64,000 bases of DNA from Phocaeicola paurosaccharolyticus JCM 15092 (GTDB taxonomy: Bacteria; Bacteroidota; Bacteroidia; Bacteroidales; Bacteroidaceae): NCBI RefSeq assembly GCF_000613805.1, contig NZ_BAJR01000001.1, positions 265,991 to 329,990 on the forward strand, given 5' to 3'. Of the stretch, positions 27,824-36,774 are shown piece after piece. The translations under genes and the position numbers were made by a program. The notes beneath the pieces were generated by a model. It had not been told where the DNA came from. It saw nothing but the letters and a program-made list of their open reading frames with translations, and ran no database searches. The stretch's first letter is position 1. Every line of letters starts with the position of its first letter.

Positions 27824-29200
27824 ATGATAAAAATAAAATCAAAACTATATTCTTTTATAAGGATACAGGACTCCGAAGCTAAGTCAAAATTGATGGCGCT
27901 AGTTATTCCTATATTTATTGAAACTCTTCTTATTATGATGTTGGGTGCTGTAGATACTATTATGCTTAGCCGCTTTTCGGATGATAGTGTTGCTGCTGTT
28001 GGAGTGGTAAACCAACTAATAATGTTCACTTTCCTAATATTTGAAGTAATTAATATTGGAACTTCTGTTCTTTGTTCTCAATACATTGGTGCGGGACAGA
28101 GGGATAAGGTTGTTCAAGTCGTAGGAGTCTCACTTATTGTTAATATTATTTTTGGTATTTCAATAAGTGCATTGTTATACTTTGGTTCATCTCCTATATT
28201 GCAGATTATGGGCCTTAAGGATAATCTTCTTACTCTAGGGGTTGGATATATGAAGATTGTTGGTGCTTTTGCCTTTTTTCAAGCAGTTTCGCTGACTATT
28301 TCTGCTTCACTGAAGAGTGCAAATAAGGCAATTTATCCTATGATTGTTACTGTAATAGTAAATATACTCAATATTATAGGCAACTATACCTTGATTTTCG
28401 GAAAATTCGGCGTGCCTGCTATGGGTGTTGAAGGTGCTGCTATTTCAACTGCTTTTGCTAGAGGAGTAGCTATGGTAATACTGTTTATTATCTTACTAAA
28501 GAAATATATACCAAGTTTTCCTAAAGAGTACTTCACTCCATTCCCTTTTTCACAACTTAAGAATTTGCTTAAAGTTGGAATACCATCAGCTGGTGAAAAT
28601 ATGTCATATAGCCTATCTCAAGTGGTGTTAACCTTCTTCATAGCTATTATAGGTACACACGCTCTTGCAACAAGAACTTACGTAGTCAATATTGTGATGT
28701 TTGTCTACCTTTTTGCGGTAGCTATGGCGCAAGGTGGAGCAATATGCATAGGACATTTTGTCGGCATGAAGAAAAATAAGGCTGCTTTCGTCTTAGGGAA
28801 ATATGTTATGAGAGTTTCAATCATAGTCTCTTTGGTGTTGTCTATGATATGGGCAATTGCTGGTAATACAATATTCTCATGGCTGACAGATAATAGAGAT
28901 GTCATAGTAATGGGAACTTATATTCTTTTTATAGAAGTATTTCTAGAAATTGGTCGTGCCATAAACATATATGCAACGAATGCATTGAGAGCAGCTGGAG
29001 ATGTTTTCTATCCGTTTTATGTAGGATTGGTCGTGCAATGGAGTGTAGCGGTGGGGATAGGTTATCTGCTTGGCATCTATTTCGGACTTGGGCTTATAGG
29101 TATGTGGTGTGCTTTTGCTATTGATGAGAATATTCGAGGAGTCATTTTCGTAAAAAGATGGAACAGTTTTAAATGGGCTAAAAAAAGCTTTGTGCGTTGA
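27824..29200 (+). CDS. MATE family efflux transporter
   Basis: A 458-residue inner-membrane protein with about twelve helices and the internal two-fold repeat of MATE transporters. VIPIFIETLLIMMLGAVDTIMLSRF is represented in the first repeat (broken here by charged residues), and GVPAMGVEGAAISTAFARG and GIPSAGENMSYSLSQ mark the family. It exports cationic or other compounds using Na+ or H+; the substrate is unknown. The stop overlaps the upstream region of purB. Confidence 0.92.
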   Translation: MIKIKSKLYSFIRIQDSEAKSKLMALVIPIFIETLLIMMLGAVDTIMLSRFSDDSVAAVGVVNQLIMFTFLIFEVINIGTSVLCSQYIGAGQRDKVVQVVGVSLIVNIIFGISISALLYFGSSPILQIMGLKDNLLTLGVGYMKIVGAFAFFQAVSLTISASLKSANKAIYPMIVTVIVNILNIIGNYTLIFGKFGVPAMGVEGAAISTAFARGVAMVILFIILLKKYIPSFPKEYFTPFPFSQLKNLLKVGIPSAGENMSYSLSQVVLTFFIAIIGTHALATRTYVVNIVMFVYLFAVAMAQGGAICIGHFVGMKKNKAAFVLGKYVMRVSIIVSLVLSMIWAIAGNTIFSWLTDNRDVIVMGTYILFIEVFLEIGRAINIYATNALRAAGDVFYPFYVGLVVQWSVAVGIGYLLGIYFGLGLIGMWCAFAIDENIRGVIFVKRWNSFKWAKKSFVR

Positions 29201-29242
29201 ACTTAATTCAACGTTTTGATAGTATGTTATTAAAAAAAGAAT

Positions 29243-29250
29243 TAATTTTG
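29243..29250 (+). promoter_or_regulatory. -7 element of purB promoter
   Basis: TAATTTTG followed by TGCC, 27 bp before the ATG at 29278. Confidence 0.6.
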
Positions 29251-29277
29251 TGCCTGATAATTATCTTTAATAACATT

Positions 29278-30624
29278 ATGGAGCTCAATTTACTCACGGC
29301 AATATCACCTATTGATGGTAGATACTGGGGAAAAGCTAATGCTTTATCCAACTATTTTTCTGAATATGCACTTATTAGATACAGAGTGCAGGTAGAGATA
29401 GAATACTTTATTACATTATGCGAGTTACCTCTACCTCAACTGAATGATTTTGACCATTCTCATTTTGATTCACTTAGGGATATATATAAGAACTTCTCTG
29501 AGAAAGATGCAAATAGAATTAAAGAGATTGAGGGTGTGACTAATCACGATGTTAAGGCTGTTGAGTATTTTATAAAAGAGCAATTTGACAAACTCGGTAA
29601 TTTAGAGCAATATAAAGAGTTTATCCATTTCGGCTTAACTTCTCAAGATATCAACAATACATCTATTCCTCTCTCAATTAAAGAGGCTCTTAATGATGTA
29701 TATTATCCACAGATAGAAGAACTTATATCTCAGCTGAATACATTTGCTGAAGAATGGGCTGAGATTCCTATGTTGGCAAAGACACATGGTCAGCCAGCTT
29801 CTCCTACAAGATTGGGTAAAGAGATAATGGTATTTGTATATAGATTGAGACGCCAGGTTGAGCTCTTGAAAACACTACCTCTTACAGCTAAGTTCGGTGG
29901 TGCAACAGGTAACTATAACGCTCATAATGTTGCTTATCCATCATTCGATTGGAAGAAATTTGGCAACAAGTTTGTAAGTGAGAAATTAGGCTTGGAGCGT
30001 GAAGAGTATACTACTCAGATTTCAAATTATGATAATCTTGGAGCCATATTTGATACAATGACTCGCATCAACACTATTATGATTGATATGAATCGTGACT
30101 TCTGGCAATATATCTCAATGGAATATTTCAAACAGAAGATCAAAGCAGGCGAAGTTGGTTCAAGTGCAATGCCTCATAAAGTCAATCCTATAGATTTTGA
30201 AAATGCAGAAGGTAATTTAGGAGTAGCTAGTGCACTTCTTCAGCATTTGTCAATAAAGTTGCCTATATCAAGACTGCAACGTGATTTGACCGACTCTACA
30301 GTATTACGTAATGTTGGAGTCCCTTTTGCTCATATAATCATTGCTATTCAGAGTTCCTTAAAAGGACTTAGAAAAGTTATACTTAATGAGGCAGCTATAT
30401 ATAATGATTTGGATAACTGCTGGAGTGTTGTTGCTGAGGCTATTCAGACAATATTGAGAAGAGAGGGATATCCTCATCCATACGAAGCTTTGAAAGCTTT
30501 GACAAGAACAAATCAGAAGATGACAGAGGAATCAATAAGAGAGTTTATTGAAACATTGAATGTTAGTGAAGAGATAAAGAAAGAACTAAGAAATATCACT
30601 CCTCACAACTATACAGGTATTTAA
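29278..30624 (+). CDS. purB: Adenylosuccinate lyase
   Basis: Catalyses two beta-elimination steps in purine synthesis (SAICAR to AICAR, adenylosuccinate to AMP). The 448 residues from MELNLLTAISPIDGRYWG match the long purB type. The fumarase/aspartase-superfamily signature is GSSAMPHKVNPIDFENAEGN; THGQPASPTRLGKE and FGLTSQDINN are further active-site segments. The frame is open upstream to 29197, but ATG 29278 gives the standard N-terminus. Confidence 0.96.
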   Translation: MELNLLTAISPIDGRYWGKANALSNYFSEYALIRYRVQVEIEYFITLCELPLPQLNDFDHSHFDSLRDIYKNFSEKDANRIKEIEGVTNHDVKAVEYFIKEQFDKLGNLEQYKEFIHFGLTSQDINNTSIPLSIKEALNDVYYPQIEELISQLNTFAEEWAEIPMLAKTHGQPASPTRLGKEIMVFVYRLRRQVELLKTLPLTAKFGGATGNYNAHNVAYPSFDWKKFGNKFVSEKLGLEREEYTTQISNYDNLGAIFDTMTRINTIMIDMNRDFWQYISMEYFKQKIKAGEVGSSAMPHKVNPIDFENAEGNLGVASALLQHLSIKLPISRLQRDLTDSTVLRNVGVPFAHIIIAIQSSLKGLRKVILNEAAIYNDLDNCWSVVAEAIQTILRREGYPHPYEALKALTRTNQKMTEESIREFIETLNVSEEIKKELRNITPHNYTGI

Positions 30625-30690
30625 TTTGTTATAAAAAAGATAGGAAATAAAGCCCGAGAGGGCGACATTAATAATTTTAATATTAGTATC

Positions 30691-32124
30691 ATGAGTACAG
30701 AAAACGAAAACAAACCTGAAGGAACAACAGGTAATGATGAAAGACAGAATGTAAGCCGTGAAGGTGGTTATAGATCTTATAACAGATATAATAGTGATTC
30801 TAGTCAGCGTTCATATCGCCCTCGTACTAACAGTTACAACCGTGATGGTGGTGACAGGCAGTACAGACCATCTTATAATAATCGTTATAACAGCTACGGG
30901 AATAATGGCGATCGTCCACAACGTCCTCGTTTCAATAATAACAATGAAGAAAATAACGGAGAACAAAGAAGCTACCGCCCTCGTACAAACAACTACAATA
31001 GGGAGGATGGCGAACAGCGTTCATATCGCCCACGTACAAATAACTACAGCCGTGAAGGAGGCGATAGACCATACAATGGCGGAGAAAGGCCATATAATAA
31101 TGGTGAAAGATCGTACAATAGTGGTGAAAGACCATACAATGGTGGTGAAAGGCCATACAATAGTCGACCTTCTTACCACCGTTACGACAATAATTCAGAC
31201 CGTCCACAGCGCCCACGCAGCTACGGTCAGAATAACAGATATGATAATGGAGGTGGAATAGACCGTCCACAAAGACCTCGTTTTACTCCTGGAGGTTATC
31301 AGAATAACTCAGGAAGAGGTCGCTCATACTCTACTGGATACAATCCTAATGCTAAATATAGCATGAAGAAACAGATAGAGTATAAAGATATCCTTACTGA
31401 TCCAAATGAACCTATCAGATTGAATAAGTTCCTTGCTAATGCAGGAATATGTTCTCGTAGAGAGGCTGATGAATATATTACAGCAGGTGTTGTCTCTGTA
31501 AATGGTGAAGTAGTATCAGAATTGGGAACAAAGATTAAGCGTACTGACGAAGTTAAGTTCCATGATGAATCTGTAAAGATTGAGAAGAAGGTATATGTTC
31601 TTCTAAACAAACCAAAGGATTGTGTGACAACATCAGATGATCCTCAGGAGAGAAAGACTGTAATGGATTATGTAAAAGACGCTTGCAACGAGAGAATATA
31701 TCCTGTAGGTCGTCTTGACAGAAATACAACAGGCGTTCTTCTTCTTACAAATGATGGAGACCTTGCTTCTAAACTTACTCATCCTAAGTTTATGAAGAAA
31801 AAGATTTATCATGTATATTGTGATAAGAATGTATCAAAAGCTGACCTTGATCAGATTCTTGAGGGTATCACTCTCGAAGATGGTGAGATACACGCAGATG
31901 AGATAAATTATGCTTCGGATACTGATAAGTCTCAGATAGGTATCGAAATCCATTCTGGGAAAAACAGAATAGTACGTCGTATCTTTGAATCTTTAGGCTA
32001 TAAGGTTATTAAACTTGACAGAGTTTATTTTGCAGGTTTGACAAAGAAAGGGCTTAGAAGAGGAGATTGGAGATACCTTACTGAACAAGAGGTGAACGTA
32101 CTTCGTATGGGGTCATTCGAATAA
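30691..32124 (+). CDS. 23S rRNA pseudouridine synthase, RluB/RsuA family, with long Asn/Arg/Gly-rich N-terminus
   Basis: The C-terminal 245 residues are a complete RluB-like enzyme: S4 RNA-binding domain (IRLNKFLANAGICSRREADEYI) and catalytic domain with GRLDRNTTGVLLLTND, whose Asp is the nucleophile. Residues 1 to about 230 are low-complexity and probably disordered, with repeated SYRPRTNNYNRE and GERPYN blocks rich in Arg, Asn, Tyr and Gly. Similar extensions are common in Bacteroidetes RluB-type proteins and could bind RNA. A GCCC/GGGC hairpin lies in the short leader between purB and this gene. Confidence 0.9.
   Translation: MSTENENKPEGTTGNDERQNVSREGGYRSYNRYNSDSSQRSYRPRTNSYNRDGGDRQYRPSYNNRYNSYGNNGDRPQRPRFNNNNEENNGEQRSYRPRTNNYNREDGEQRSYRPRTNNYSREGGDRPYNGGERPYNNGERSYNSGERPYNGGERPYNSRPSYHRYDNNSDRPQRPRSYGQNNRYDNGGGIDRPQRPRFTPGGYQNNSGRGRSYSTGYNPNAKYSMKKQIEYKDILTDPNEPIRLNKFLANAGICSRREADEYITAGVVSVNGEVVSELGTKIKRTDEVKFHDESVKIEKKVYVLLNKPKDCVTTSDDPQERKTVMDYVKDACNERIYPVGRLDRNTTGVLLLTNDGDLASKLTHPKFMKKKIYHVYCDKNVSKADLDQILEGITLEDGEIHADEINYASDTDKSQIGIEIHSGKNRIVRRIFESLGYKVIKLDRVYFAGLTKKGLRRGDWRYLTEQEVNVLRMGSFE
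31060..31164 (+). repeat. Five 21-bp tandem repeats inside the pseudouridine synthase gene
   Basis: Units start at 31060, 31081, 31102, 31123 and 31144, each of the form GGN GAA AGN NNN TAC AAT NNT with slight variation, encoding G-E-R-P/S-Y-N-G/N/S. The period keeps the frame, so unit number can change without breaking the gene. Confidence 0.85.
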
Positions 32125-32140
32125 TAAACTTAAACTATAA

Positions 32141-32163
32141 GGGGCAGATTTATATCTTGCCCC
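32141..32163 (+). terminator. Hairpin between the pseudouridine synthase gene and asnS
   Basis: GGGGCA (32141-32146) pairs with TGCCCC (32158-32163). There is no U-tract, so it may be an mRNA-processing or attenuation structure rather than a terminator. Confidence 0.4.
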
Positions 32164-32191
32164 GGTTACATTAATATAAAAAGACAAAACG

Positions 32192-33595
32192 ATGGAAAAA
32201 ATTAGTAGGACAAGAATAATTGACATGCTGAAACGTCGTGATTTTGGCATTTCTGTCAATGTAAAAGGGTGGGTTCGTACCAGACGCGGCAGTAAACAAG
32301 TTAGTTTTATTGCTCTTAATGATGGTTCTACAATAAATAATATTCAGATTGTTGTCGACTTGGGCAACTTTGATGAAGAACTTCTTAAGTTAATAACTAC
32401 TGGCGCTTGCTTGAGTATTAATGGTACATTGGCTGAATCTATAGGTTCCGGTCAGGCAGCAGAGATACATGCAACAGAGATTGAGATTCTTGGTGCTTGT
32501 GATAATACATATCCTTTGCAGAAAAAGGGTCATACAATGGAGTTCCTTCGTGAGATAGCTCATTTGCGTCCTCGTACAAATACATTTGGAGCTGTATTCC
32601 GTATCCGCCATAACATGGCTATCGCTATACATAAATATTTCCATGATCATGGTTTCTATTATTTCCATACACCTATTATCACAGCATCCGACTGTGAAGG
32701 TGCTGGTCAGATGTTCCAGGTCACTACAAAGAATCTTTACGATCTTACTAAGGATGAGAACGGCTCAATAATTTACGATGATGATTTCTTCGGAAAGCAG
32801 GCAAGCCTTACCGTGTCTGGACAGCTTGAAGGTGAGTTAGCTGCTACAGCATTAGGAGCTATATATACTTTTGGACCTACATTCCGTGCTGAAAACTCAA
32901 ATACTCCACGTCACTTAGCAGAGTTCTGGATGATTGAACCTGAAGTTGCATTCAATGATATCATCGATAATATGGACCTAGCTGAGGACTTCATCAAGTA
33001 TTGTGTTAAGTGGGCTTTAGATAACTGTGCTGATGATGTGAAATTCTTGAACGATATGTTTGATAAGGGACTTATCGAGCGACTCCAGAGTGTGTTAGAC
33101 GAGGATTTTGTCCGTCTCCCATATACTGAAGGAATAAAGATTCTTGAAGAGGCAGTAGCTAACGGACGTAAATTCGAGTTCCCTGTATATTGGGGAGTTG
33201 ACTTGGCTTCTGAACATGAGAGATTCCTTGTAGAAGAGCATTTTAAACGTCCTGTTATACTTACTGACTATCCAAAAGAGATTAAGGCGTTCTATATGAA
33301 ACAGAATGAAGATGGAAAGACTGTTCGTGCAATGGATGTTCTATTCCCAAAGATTGGAGAGATTATCGGAGGTTCTGAAAGAGAATCTGATTATAACAAG
33401 CTTGTAAGTCGAGTAGAAGAACTTAATATACCTATGAAGGATATGTGGTGGTATCTTGACACTCGTAAGTATGGAACATGTCCTCATTCAGGATTTGGTC
33501 TCGGTTTCGAGAGATTACTTCTGTTTGTTACCGGTATGAGTAACATACGTGACGTTATTCCTTTCCCACGTACACCAAAGAATGCAGAATTCTAA
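32192..33595 (+). CDS. asnS: Asparaginyl-tRNA synthetase
   Basis: Class IIb synthetase charging tRNA-Asn. The 467 residues comprise an N-terminal OB-fold anticodon-binding domain ([19 protein letters not shown]) and a catalytic domain with [35 protein letters not shown] (motif 2 region, here given in parts) and the motif 3 segment [12 protein letters not shown]. Ends with the family C-terminus [12 protein letters not shown] terminator follows. Confidence 0.96.
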   Translation: MEKISRTRIIDMLKRRDFGISVNVKGWVRTRRGSKQVSFIALNDGSTINNIQIVVDLGNFDEELLKLITTGACLSINGTLAESIGSGQAAEIHATEIEILGACDNTYPLQKKGHTMEFLREIAHLRPRTNTFGAVFRIRHNMAIAIHKYFHDHGFYYFHTPIITASDCEGAGQMFQVTTKNLYDLTKDENGSIIYDDDFFGKQASLTVSGQLEGELAATALGAIYTFGPTFRAENSNTPRHLAEFWMIEPEVAFNDIIDNMDLAEDFIKYCVKWALDNCADDVKFLNDMFDKGLIERLQSVLDEDFVRLPYTEGIKILEEAVANGRKFEFPVYWGVDLASEHERFLVEEHFKRPVILTDYPKEIKAFYMKQNEDGKTVRAMDVLFPKIGEIIGGSERESDYNKLVSRVEELNIPMKDMWWYLDTRKYGTCPHSGFGLGFERLLLFVTGMSNIRDVIPFPRTPKNAEF

Positions 33596-33614
33596 TCTTA
33601 CAATTATATATTAT

Positions 33615-33641
33615 AATAGCCGCCTTCAAAGGGTGGCTATT
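33615..33641 (+). terminator. Terminator after asnS
   Basis: AATAGCCGCC (33615-33624) pairs with GGTGGCTATT (33632-33641) with one G-U, followed by TTTTT. Confidence 0.85.
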
Positions 33642-33735
33642 TTTTATCTCATATAAAAATGCACAAAACTGAGAAAAATGTGTTATATCTTACGAAATTT
33701 TATTACTCAAAATGATGCTGATTGAAAATAATATA

Positions 33736-33743
33736 TAACTTTG
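33736..33743 (+). promoter_or_regulatory. -7 element of the zeta-toxin-like gene
   Basis: TAACTTTG followed by TGCC, 34 bp before the ATG at 33778. Confidence 0.55.
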
Positions 33744-33777
33744 TGCCTTTAAGAAATAAATTAGGTCAAATAAATCC

Positions 33778-34353
33778 ATGCCAACGCTTTACATAATAGC
33801 AGGATGTAATGGAGCTGGAAAAACAACAGCTTCTTATACTGTTTTACCTGAAATTTTGGACTGCAAGGAGTTTGTCAATGCCGACGAGATTGCAAAAGGA
33901 CTATCCCCTTTTAACCCTTCCAGCGTTGCTATAGAGGCAGGTAGACTTATGTTGAGAAGAATTTCGGAACTAATGAACCTTGGTGTTACATTTTCTGTAG
34001 AAACGACTCTATCTACCCGTTCGTATATAAACCTTATTAAACAAGCACAGGCTTTCAATTATACAGTAAGCCTTATATATTTTTGGTTAAATACTCCTGA
34101 GCTTGCTATTGAAAGAGTTAAACAAAGAGTTGCTAATGGTGGTCATGATGTGCCATCTCCTATAATACGTCGTAGATACTATTCAGGCTTATCCAACTTC
34201 TTCAACATATATATGTCATGTGTTGACTATTGGATGCTGGCAGATAATAGTATAACACCAAGAGTTATTGTAGCTGATGCTTTCAAGAAAGGTGATCATC
34301 CACATATATACACTCCGGTACTTTATAATTTAATTAAAAGTTATGTCAACTGA
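33778..34353 (+). CDS. Zeta-toxin-family P-loop kinase (COG4185-like)
   Basis: A 191-residue protein with Walker A GCNGAGKTTASY at about residues 9-20, FVNADEIAKGLSPF (catalytic Asp region of zeta toxins) and FSVETTLSTRSY, a typical second motif. Zeta toxins phosphorylate UDP-N-acetylglucosamine; more distant members of this family phosphorylate other substrates. The 11-bp overlap with the next small gene suggests an obligate pair. No epsilon-like antitoxin is upstream. Toxicity is inference. Confidence 0.85.
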   Translation: MPTLYIIAGCNGAGKTTASYTVLPEILDCKEFVNADEIAKGLSPFNPSSVAIEAGRLMLRRISELMNLGVTFSVETTLSTRSYINLIKQAQAFNYTVSLIYFWLNTPELAIERVKQRVANGGHDVPSPIIRRRYYSGLSNFFNIYMSCVDYWMLADNSITPRVIVADAFKKGDHPHIYTPVLYNLIKSYVN

Positions 34354-34579
34354 GGAAGAGTATAAAGAATTAAGTGCAAAATTGCGTTATGGATTAGAGT
34401 TGGCTGAGCAGCGCCTTATAGAGGATACAGCTAAACGTGAGGGAACATTATGTTATGGCTGTGCCGATGGCAAAGTTATTCGTGTCTCTGCATCCGAGTT
34501 ACTAAAGCTTCGTGAAAACATCAGCCGCGAGTCTGAAAATGCCGAAGCAGATTATTACAGTGTACTTAGTAATTGGTAA
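34343..34579 (+). CDS. Small protein partnered with the zeta-like kinase
   Basis: A 78-residue acidic protein that overlaps the kinase gene by 11 bp. The first half is predicted helical (YKELSAKLRYGLELAEQRLI); a short central segment, LCYGCADGKVIRVSASELL, looks like a beta-hairpin ending in a helix. I do not recognise a named family. The overlap and tight coupling make a regulator or antitoxin of the kinase the simplest reading, though this is unproven. Confidence 0.7.
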   Translation: MSTEEEYKELSAKLRYGLELAEQRLIEDTAKREGTLCYGCADGKVIRVSASELLKLRENISRESENAEADYYSVLSNW

Positions 34580-34670
34580 TGAGATAATAATTCTGCGCTA
34601 TTGATTGTACTGTGGTTTTATCTTAAATCAGGCTATTCGACTAAAAATCAGCTAAAATTTCATTAATTTG

Positions 34671-34701
34671 TTTGACTTTTATTGGAAAAGCAGTACCTTT
34701 G
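34671..34701 (+). promoter_or_regulatory. Strong consensus promoter of the rplM-rpsI-rpsB-tsf operon
   Basis: TTTG (34671-34674), a 19-bp spacer and TACCTTTG (34694-34701) followed by CA make a textbook Bacteroidetes promoter. A leader of about 120 nt follows before rplM. The rest of the 34580-34828 spacer holds only this promoter and the leader hairpin. Confidence 0.85.
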
Positions 34702-34738
34702 CAATCCGATTATTATAAAAAGTTTATAAAGATTTAAT

Positions 34739-34787
34739 TCTTAGCGTATTAGACTCCTTTGTCCGGGGATGATTAGTTACGCTGAGA
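34739..34787 (+). ncRNA. Structured leader of the rplM operon, candidate L13-Bacteroidia ribosomal leader
   Basis: A 10-bp stem forms between TCTTAGCGTA (34739-34748) and TACGCTGAGA (34778-34787), with one G-U pair. It encloses a loop containing CTCC and GGGG segments that could pair inside it. It lies in the long 5' leader of the L13 gene. An r-protein leader motif upstream of L13 has been described for Bacteroidia; membership is inferred from position and the presence of a stem, not from a model search. Confidence 0.6.
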
Positions 34788-34828
34788 TAAATTGTTTTTT
34801 AGTAGTTAACATTTAAAAAAAATTAAGA

Positions 34829-35290
34829 GTGGATACTTTAAGTTACAAGACCATTTCTGCAAACAAAGAAACAGCAACTAAAGAATGGGTTGTTGTTGAT
34901 GCTACCGATCAGGTCGTTGGCCGTATCGGTTCCAAAGTTGCGAAACTGTTGAGAGGTAAGTACAAACCAAACTTTACCCCTCATGCTGACTGCGGTGATA
35001 ATGTAATTATCATTAATGCAGACAAAGTGAAATTTACAGGAAATAAGTGGAATGACAAGGTTTATCTTAGCTATACAGGTTATCCTGGTGGCCAGAGAGA
35101 AATCACTCCTGCACAATTGATGGCTAAACCTAATGGTGAAGAAAGGCTATTAAAGAGAGTAGTAAAGGGTATGCTCCCTAAGAATCGTCTAGGAGCTAAA
35201 TTGTTGAGTAATCTTTATGTTTATGCCGGTTCAGAGCACAAGCATGAGGCTCAATCACCTAAAACAATTGATATTAATTTACTTAAATAA
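34829..35290 (+). CDS. rplM: 50S ribosomal protein L13
   Basis: A 153-residue large-subunit protein starting at GTG with DTLSYKTISANKETATKEW; no ATG is available at this position and the GTG start gives the family N-terminus. Conserved L13 segments include WVVVDATDQVVGR, GDNVIIINADKV and LPKNRLGAKLL. First gene of rplM-rpsI-rpsB-tsf; the rpsI start follows 5 bp after its stop. Confidence 0.97.
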   Translation: MDTLSYKTISANKETATKEWVVVDATDQVVGRIGSKVAKLLRGKYKPNFTPHADCGDNVIIINADKVKFTGNKWNDKVYLSYTGYPGGQREITPAQLMAKPNGEERLLKRVVKGMLPKNRLGAKLLSNLYVYAGSEHKHEAQSPKTIDINLLK

Positions 35291-35295
35291 GAAAC

Positions 35296-35682
35296 ATGGA
35301 AGTAGTAAATGCATTAGGCAGACGTAAACGCTCAATTGCTCGCGTGTTCGTAAGCGAAGGTACAGGAAAGATTACTATTAACAAGAGAGACCTTGCTCAG
35401 TACTTTCCATCAACTATTCTTCAGTATGTAGTAAAACAGCCTTTGACTAAACTTGAAGTTGCTGAAAAATATGATATTAAAGTAAATCTTTGTGGTGGTG
35501 GTTTCACAGGTCAGTCACAGGCTTTGCGCCTTGCAATCGCTCGTGCTTTAGTGAAAATCAATCCAGAAGATAAGAAAGCTCTACGTTCAGAAGGTTTTGT
35601 AACTCGCGATTCTCGTTCTGTTGAACGTAAGAAACCAGGTAGACCAAAAGCACGTCGTAGATTCCAGTTCAGTAAACGTTAA
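35296..35682 (+). CDS. rpsI: 30S ribosomal protein S9
   Basis: A 128-residue small-subunit protein with the S9 signature GGGFTGQSQALRLAIARAL and the basic C-terminal tail RKKPGRPKARRRFQFSKR that reaches the P-site tRNA. It begins MEVVNALGRRKRSIARVF. It is co-transcribed with rplM. The 130-bp gap before rpsB holds a small hairpin (GTTTAG/CTAAAC near 35714-35728), perhaps a further regulatory element. Confidence 0.97.
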   Translation: MEVVNALGRRKRSIARVFVSEGTGKITINKRDLAQYFPSTILQYVVKQPLTKLEVAEKYDIKVNLCGGGFTGQSQALRLAIARALVKINPEDKKALRSEGFVTRDSRSVERKKPGRPKARRRFQFSKR

Positions 35683-35812
35683 TATCCGGTTTTACTGCGA
35701 ACTGGCTAAGAAGCGTTTAGTATCTAAACCAGCGGGATTCTATATGATAGACTACTCGATGGTTGGTTGAGAAAAACAAAAAAGAAAGTAAACGATTTAA
35801 AGAATAACAAAG

Positions 35813-36652
35813 ATGTCAAGAACTAATTTTGATGCATTATTGGAAGCCGGATGTCACTTCGGACACCTTAAAAGAAAGTGGAATCCAGCAATGGCTCCTT
35901 ATATTTTCATGGAACGCAATGGTATCCATATCATTGACCTCCACAAAACTGTCGCTAAGATAGATGAAGCTGCTGAAGCTTTAAAACAAATTGCAAAATC
36001 AGGAAAGAAGATCCTGTTTGTTGCTACTAAAAAACAAGCTAAACAAGTTGTAGCTGACAAAGCTACATCTGTAAATATGCCTTACGTTATTGAGCGTTGG
36101 CCAGGTGGTATGTTGACCAACTTCCCAACAATCCGTAAAGCAATCAAGAAGATGGCTACTATCGATAAGTTAACAAACGATGGTACATATTCTAACCTTT
36201 CAAAGAGAGAAGTATTGCAAATCTCTCGTCAACGTGCAAAACTTGAGAAGAATCTTGGTTCTATTGCAGACCTAACTCGTCTTCCTTCTGCACTTTTCAT
36301 AATTGATGTTATGAAAGAAAACATTGCAGTTCGTGAAGCAAACCGTTTAGGTATTCCTGTATTTGCAATGGTTGATACAAACTCAGATCCTTCTGATATT
36401 GACTTTGTAATCCCTGCAAATGATGATGCAACAAAATCAATTGAAGTTGTTCTTGATGCATGTTGCTCAGCTATCGCTGAAGGCTTGGAAGAAAGAAAAG
36501 CTGAAAAAGTAGATATGGAAGCTGCTGGTGAGAATACTCAGAAAGCTGCTGCTAAGAGAAAAACTACTAAAGCTCGTATGGATAAAGCAGAAGAGGCAGC
36601 AATCAATGCTGCAAAAGCTGCTGCATTCTTGAAAGACGAGGAAGAAGCTTAA
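35813..36652 (+). CDS. rpsB: 30S ribosomal protein S2
   Basis: A 279-residue small-subunit protein with S2 signatures LLEAGCHFGHLKRKWNP, ERWPGGMLTNFPTI and NRLGIPVFAMVDTNSDP. The C-terminal 50 residues are a charged Ala/Lys/Glu-rich extension as often seen in Bacteroidetes. Followed by tsf, the near-universal rpsB-tsf pair, with a long hairpin between. Confidence 0.97.
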   Translation: MSRTNFDALLEAGCHFGHLKRKWNPAMAPYIFMERNGIHIIDLHKTVAKIDEAAEALKQIAKSGKKILFVATKKQAKQVVADKATSVNMPYVIERWPGGMLTNFPTIRKAIKKMATIDKLTNDGTYSNLSKREVLQISRQRAKLEKNLGSIADLTRLPSALFIIDVMKENIAVREANRLGIPVFAMVDTNSDPSDIDFVIPANDDATKSIEVVLDACCSAIAEGLEERKAEKVDMEAAGENTQKAAAKRKTTKARMDKAEEAAINAAKAAAFLKDEEEA

Positions 36653-36663
36653 TATACTTTTTT

Positions 36664-36730
36664 GAGAGTTGAGAGTCGATGGTTGAGGATTACAAATGCA
36701 ATTCTCAACCATCTATTCTCAGCTCTCAAC
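36664..36730. repeat. Long imperfect inverted repeat between rpsB and tsf
   Basis: The left arm (36664-36687, GAGAGTTGAGAG then GATGGTTGAG) pairs with the right arm (36704-36730, CTCAACCATC then CTCTCAAC) with an asymmetric internal bulge. There is no U-tract. The sequence resembles the GAGAGTTGAG-type short inverted repeats scattered through some Bacteroidales genomes, so it may be a miniature dispersed element. Confidence 0.65.
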
Positions 36731-36774
36731 TGCTTTTAACACATTATTATTAACAATAAAAAAATTAGAATATT

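Noticed and set aside
30758..31261. 167-codon overlapping frame within the pseudouridine synthase gene
   Set aside because: A low-complexity alternate frame produced by the repetitive codons; composition (Ile/Thr/Val/His repeats) is unlike a real protein.
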